Origin: Candidatus Parvarchaeota archaeon
GTDB taxonomy: Archaea > Micrarchaeota > Micrarchaeia > Anstonellales > VGKX01
Length of the DNA stretch: 7,936 nt
Direction: 5' to 3'
Assembly: GCA_016866895.1 (NCBI GenBank)
Contig: VGKX01000043.1
Location: 1-7,936, forward strand
Part shown: positions 6,310 through 7,936 of the stretch, in pieces
Numbering within the stretch: position 1 is the first letter of the stretch
How the letters are laid out: each line of letters opens with the position of its first letter
Program-made: the position numbers and the translations under genes
Notes under the pieces: generated by a model
The model's database searches: none
What the model saw: the letters and a program-made list of their open reading frames with translations, nothing else
Told to the model about the DNA's origin: nothing

Positions 6310-7062
6310 ATGAAAATAGTTTTTCTTGGCACAAGCGGCTGGTATGCCTCTGCAGCAGGCAACACCCAGTGCATCGCAGCCGTCTTAGAAGGCCGCGCAA
6401 TAGTTTTTGACGCAGGCGACGGATTGTTCAGGCTTAAGGCCCTTTGCGAAAAACACAGGGTTTTCAATGTCGACATTCTCCTCTCGCACATCCATCTGGA
6501 CCACATAATAGGGCTTCACATCCTGCCAATGCTTGATTCCAGGTTTGTTGTGCGGATTTTTGCAAAAAGCGCATACCTGCCCCACCTAAGAAGGCTTCTC
6601 AGGCACCCCTTCACGCTTCCCCTTGGAAAAAACAAGGCAAAAGCCACGCTGCACGGGCTGCGCCCCGGTAAAAACCGCCTTGCCTGCAATGCCCTTGCCC
6701 TGCCCCTTGTGCACGCCGACCCGTGCCTTGGCTTTAGGCTTGAGCTTTCAGGCAAAACAATCTCCTACTGCACAGATACCGGCCCGTGCAAGAACATTTT
6801 GAGGCTTGCAAAAGACGCCGACATGCTAATAACAGAGTGCTCCCTTGCCCCAGGCGCAAAACTTCCAAAAGACTGGCCGCACCTCTCCCCTCAAATGGCG
6901 GCACGGCTTGCAAAGTCGGCAAATGCCAGGATGCTTGTGCTGTCGCATTTTGAGTCTAGGACCTATCCAGGCAGGCCTGATCGGGCAAAAGCCCTTGCCG
7001 CCTCAAGAAAAATATTCAAAAACACCGTGGCTTCGACTGACGGCCTAGAACTAAGCCTTTAA
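6310..7062 (+). CDS. Metallo-beta-lactamase-fold hydrolase, RNase Z-like
   Basis: This is a predicted cytoplasmic metal-dependent hydrolase or phosphodiesterase of 250 residues; the substrate is unknown. It begins MKIVFLGTSG, as RNase Z-like proteins do. Its metal-binding residues are visible in order: D34 in VFDAGDG, the HxHxDH motif as H60, H62, D64 and H65, H135 in LVHADP, D156 in YCTDTG, and H213 in LVLSHF. H191 in the segment HLSPQMAARLAKSA matches the position of a conserved histidine upstream of the last metal ligand in RNase Z-like enzymes. The RNase Z substrate motif PxKxRN is not evident and the HxHGDH glycine is replaced by leucine (HIHLDH), so genuine tRNA 3'-processing is doubtful. 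There is no signal peptide. It is divergent from the heptose operon and 74 nt upstream of the mutase gene, with which it may be co-transcribed. Nothing ties it clearly to glycan synthesis. Confidence 0.85.
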   Translation: MKIVFLGTSGWYASAAGNTQCIAAVLEGRAIVFDAGDGLFRLKALCEKHRVFNVDILLSHIHLDHIIGLHILPMLDSRFVVRIFAKSAYLPHLRRLLRHPFTLPLGKNKAKATLHGLRPGKNRLACNALALPLVHADPCLGFRLELSGKTISYCTDTGPCKNILRLAKDADMLITECSLAPGAKLPKDWPHLSPQMAARLAKSANARMLVLSHFESRTYPGRPDRAKALAASRKIFKNTVASTDGLELSL

Positions 7063-7066
7063 TTCC

Positions 7067-7122
7067 TTGGCAGTCAAACCTCTATGTCTTTGCCGCATGC
7101 AACCGAATTGTTTGGCGGCCAA
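7067..7122 (+). repeat. Imperfect 13-bp inverted repeat between the metallo-beta-lactamase and mutase genes
   Basis: The arms TTGGCAGTCAAAC (7067-7079) and GTTTGGCGGCCAA (7110-7122) can pair with 11 Watson-Crick pairs, one G-U pair and one A-G mismatch around a 30-nt loop. The structure starts 5 nt after the first gene's stop and ends 14 nt before the mutase ATG, just upstream of its probable ribosome binding site (AAGGG at 7124-7128). No T-run follows, so it does not look like an intrinsic terminator. It could be an RNA processing or stability hairpin, or a protein-binding dyad. Confidence 0.5.
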
Positions 7123-7136
7123 CAAGGGTTAGTTTA

Positions 7137-7936
7137 ATGGAACTTTCATTTGGCACAAACGGCGTGAGGGGCACATTTGACAGGCTCACGCCACTAGAGG
7201 CAGTAAAATTTTCAAGGGCATTTGGCCAATGGGTGCAGCAAACCCTGGGCAAAAAACCCTCAATAATCCTTGCCTGCGACCACAGGCTGACAAGCCCGCT
7301 TCTTCACAGTGCAGCCCTAAGCGGCCTACTCTCCTCCGGCGCTGATGTTATTGACATCGGTCTTGCCCCCTCGCCTACAGCCGAGCTGATGATTCACAGG
7401 CTTGGCGCGCAGGGGGCCTTGGTTGTCACTGCCTCGCACAACCCGCCTGAGTGGAATGCCTTGAAGTTTGTGGACTGGGACGGAGTTGCAATCTCAAGGG
7501 AGCGCGGGGGGCAAATATCAAAATTGCTGCAAAGCAAGGGCGCACAAAGCCTGAAAATAGGCAGAACAAGCGCGTATCCAGGGGCACTTGATGCGCACAG
7601 GCAGACAATCCTAAATAGCGTTGACAAACAGGTTTTTGCAGGCAGGCAGCTCAAGGTAGTCATTGATTGCGCAAACGGCACTGCTTCTCTTGTTGCCCCA
7701 TATGTGTTTGGCGACCTGGGCTGCACTGTAATCACGCTAAACAGCCACATTGACGGGACTTTTCCAGGCAGGCCCTCGGAGCCGACGGAGGCAAACCTCA
7801 AAGACCTGAAAGCCGCAGTAGTTGCAAGCAAGGCCGACTTGGGCATTGCCTTTGACGGGGACTCTGACAGGGTGATATTCATTGACGAGAAGGGCGGGTT
7901 TGTGGTAGGGGACAAGGGCTTTGCCCTCTCGCTTCA
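7137..7936 (+). CDS. Phosphomannomutase/phosphoglucosamine mutase family protein, 3' end outside the window
   Basis: This enzyme is predicted to interconvert a hexose 6-phosphate and hexose 1-phosphate, such as glucosamine, mannose or glucose phosphate, in the cytoplasm to feed nucleotide-sugar synthesis. The first 266 codons are present and open to the window edge; family members are about 450 residues, so roughly 60 percent is visible. The start MELSFGTNGVRG is typical of archaeal members. The phosphoserine loop is TASHNPPEWNALK with S100. The second domain ends in GRPSEPTEANL, and the metal-binding loop is DGDSDR (240-245). The sugar-specificity loop (GExSG) lies beyond the window, so the substrate cannot be assigned. 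AAGGG lies 8 nt before the ATG. Arginine codons are almost all AGG/AGA (11 of 12). It may share a transcript with the gene 74 nt upstream. Confidence 0.93.
   Translation, partial: MELSFGTNGVRGTFDRLTPLEAVKFSRAFGQWVQQTLGKKPSIILACDHRLTSPLLHSAALSGLLSSGADVIDIGLAPSPTAELMIHRLGAQGALVVTASHNPPEWNALKFVDWDGVAISRERGGQISKLLQSKGAQSLKIGRTSAYPGALDAHRQTILNSVDKQVFAGRQLKVVIDCANGTASLVAPYVFGDLGCTVITLNSHIDGTFPGRPSEPTEANLKDLKAAVVASKADLGIAFDGDSDRVIFIDEKGGFVVGDKGFALSL

Noticed and set aside
7063..7136. tRNA gene in the 74-nt gap
   Set aside because: The length is tempting and the ends pair, but there is no T-arm GTTCRA sequence, anticodon stem or D-arm in the right place. The long stem with a 30-nt loop does not form a cloverleaf.
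7394..7915. 173-codon open frame on the minus strand
   Set aside because: It is antisense to the mutase gene, whose phosphoserine and metal-binding motifs are unmistakable. The long open frame is a by-product of that gene's composition.

Overview
The window most likely comes from an archaeon, possibly a DPANN-type lineage (Micrarchaeota- or Diapherotrites-like); this placement is an inference. The reasons are TATA-like elements rather than -35/-10 pairs in the one long intergenic region, an archaeal-style phosphohexomutase beginning with FGTNGVRG, a strong preference for AGG/AGA arginine codons in the right-hand genes, and tightly packed genes with Shine-Dalgarno sites. A bacterium cannot be excluded from 8 kb. 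Base composition is roughly balanced.

Layout. Bases 1-90 are six tandem copies of a 15-bp unit, cut by the window edge. They lead directly into a plus-strand GT4-type glycosyltransferase (95-1132). Facing it is a five-gene minus-strand cluster, transcribed from right to left: a GmhB-type HAD phosphatase (5947-5390), a second GT4 glycosyltransferase (5377-4223), a Wzx/MATE-like flippase (4210-2567), an HddC-type sugar-phosphate nucleotidyltransferase (2570-1806) and a GmhA-type sedoheptulose-7-phosphate isomerase (1732-1160). Gaps of 12 nt, 12 nt, a 4-nt overlap and 73 nt suggest one operon. A divergent, gene-free region of about 360 nt (5948-6309) carries a TATA-like element in each direction. 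To its right on the plus strand lie a metallo-beta-lactamase-fold hydrolase (6310-7062) and the first 266 codons of a phosphomannomutase/phosphoglucosamine mutase-family enzyme (7137 to the window end).

How it fits together. GmhA, GmhB and HddC are three of the four enzymes that make GDP-D-glycero-alpha-D-manno-heptose from sedoheptulose 7-phosphate. The fourth, the HddA kinase, is not in the window. With two glycosyltransferases and a lipid-linked-oligosaccharide flippase alongside, the locus reads as a surface-glycan or protein-glycosylation cluster that probably uses a heptose. The mutase may supply another hexose-1-phosphate. The role of the metallo-beta-lactamase protein is unknown.

The points most worth following up are the frame-preserving 15-bp repeat array, the missing kinase step, a 13-bp inverted repeat before the mutase gene, and three spaced GCAA-C-rich boxes in the leader of the metallo-beta-lactamase gene. 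I saw no tRNA, rRNA, CRISPR array or insertion sequence.
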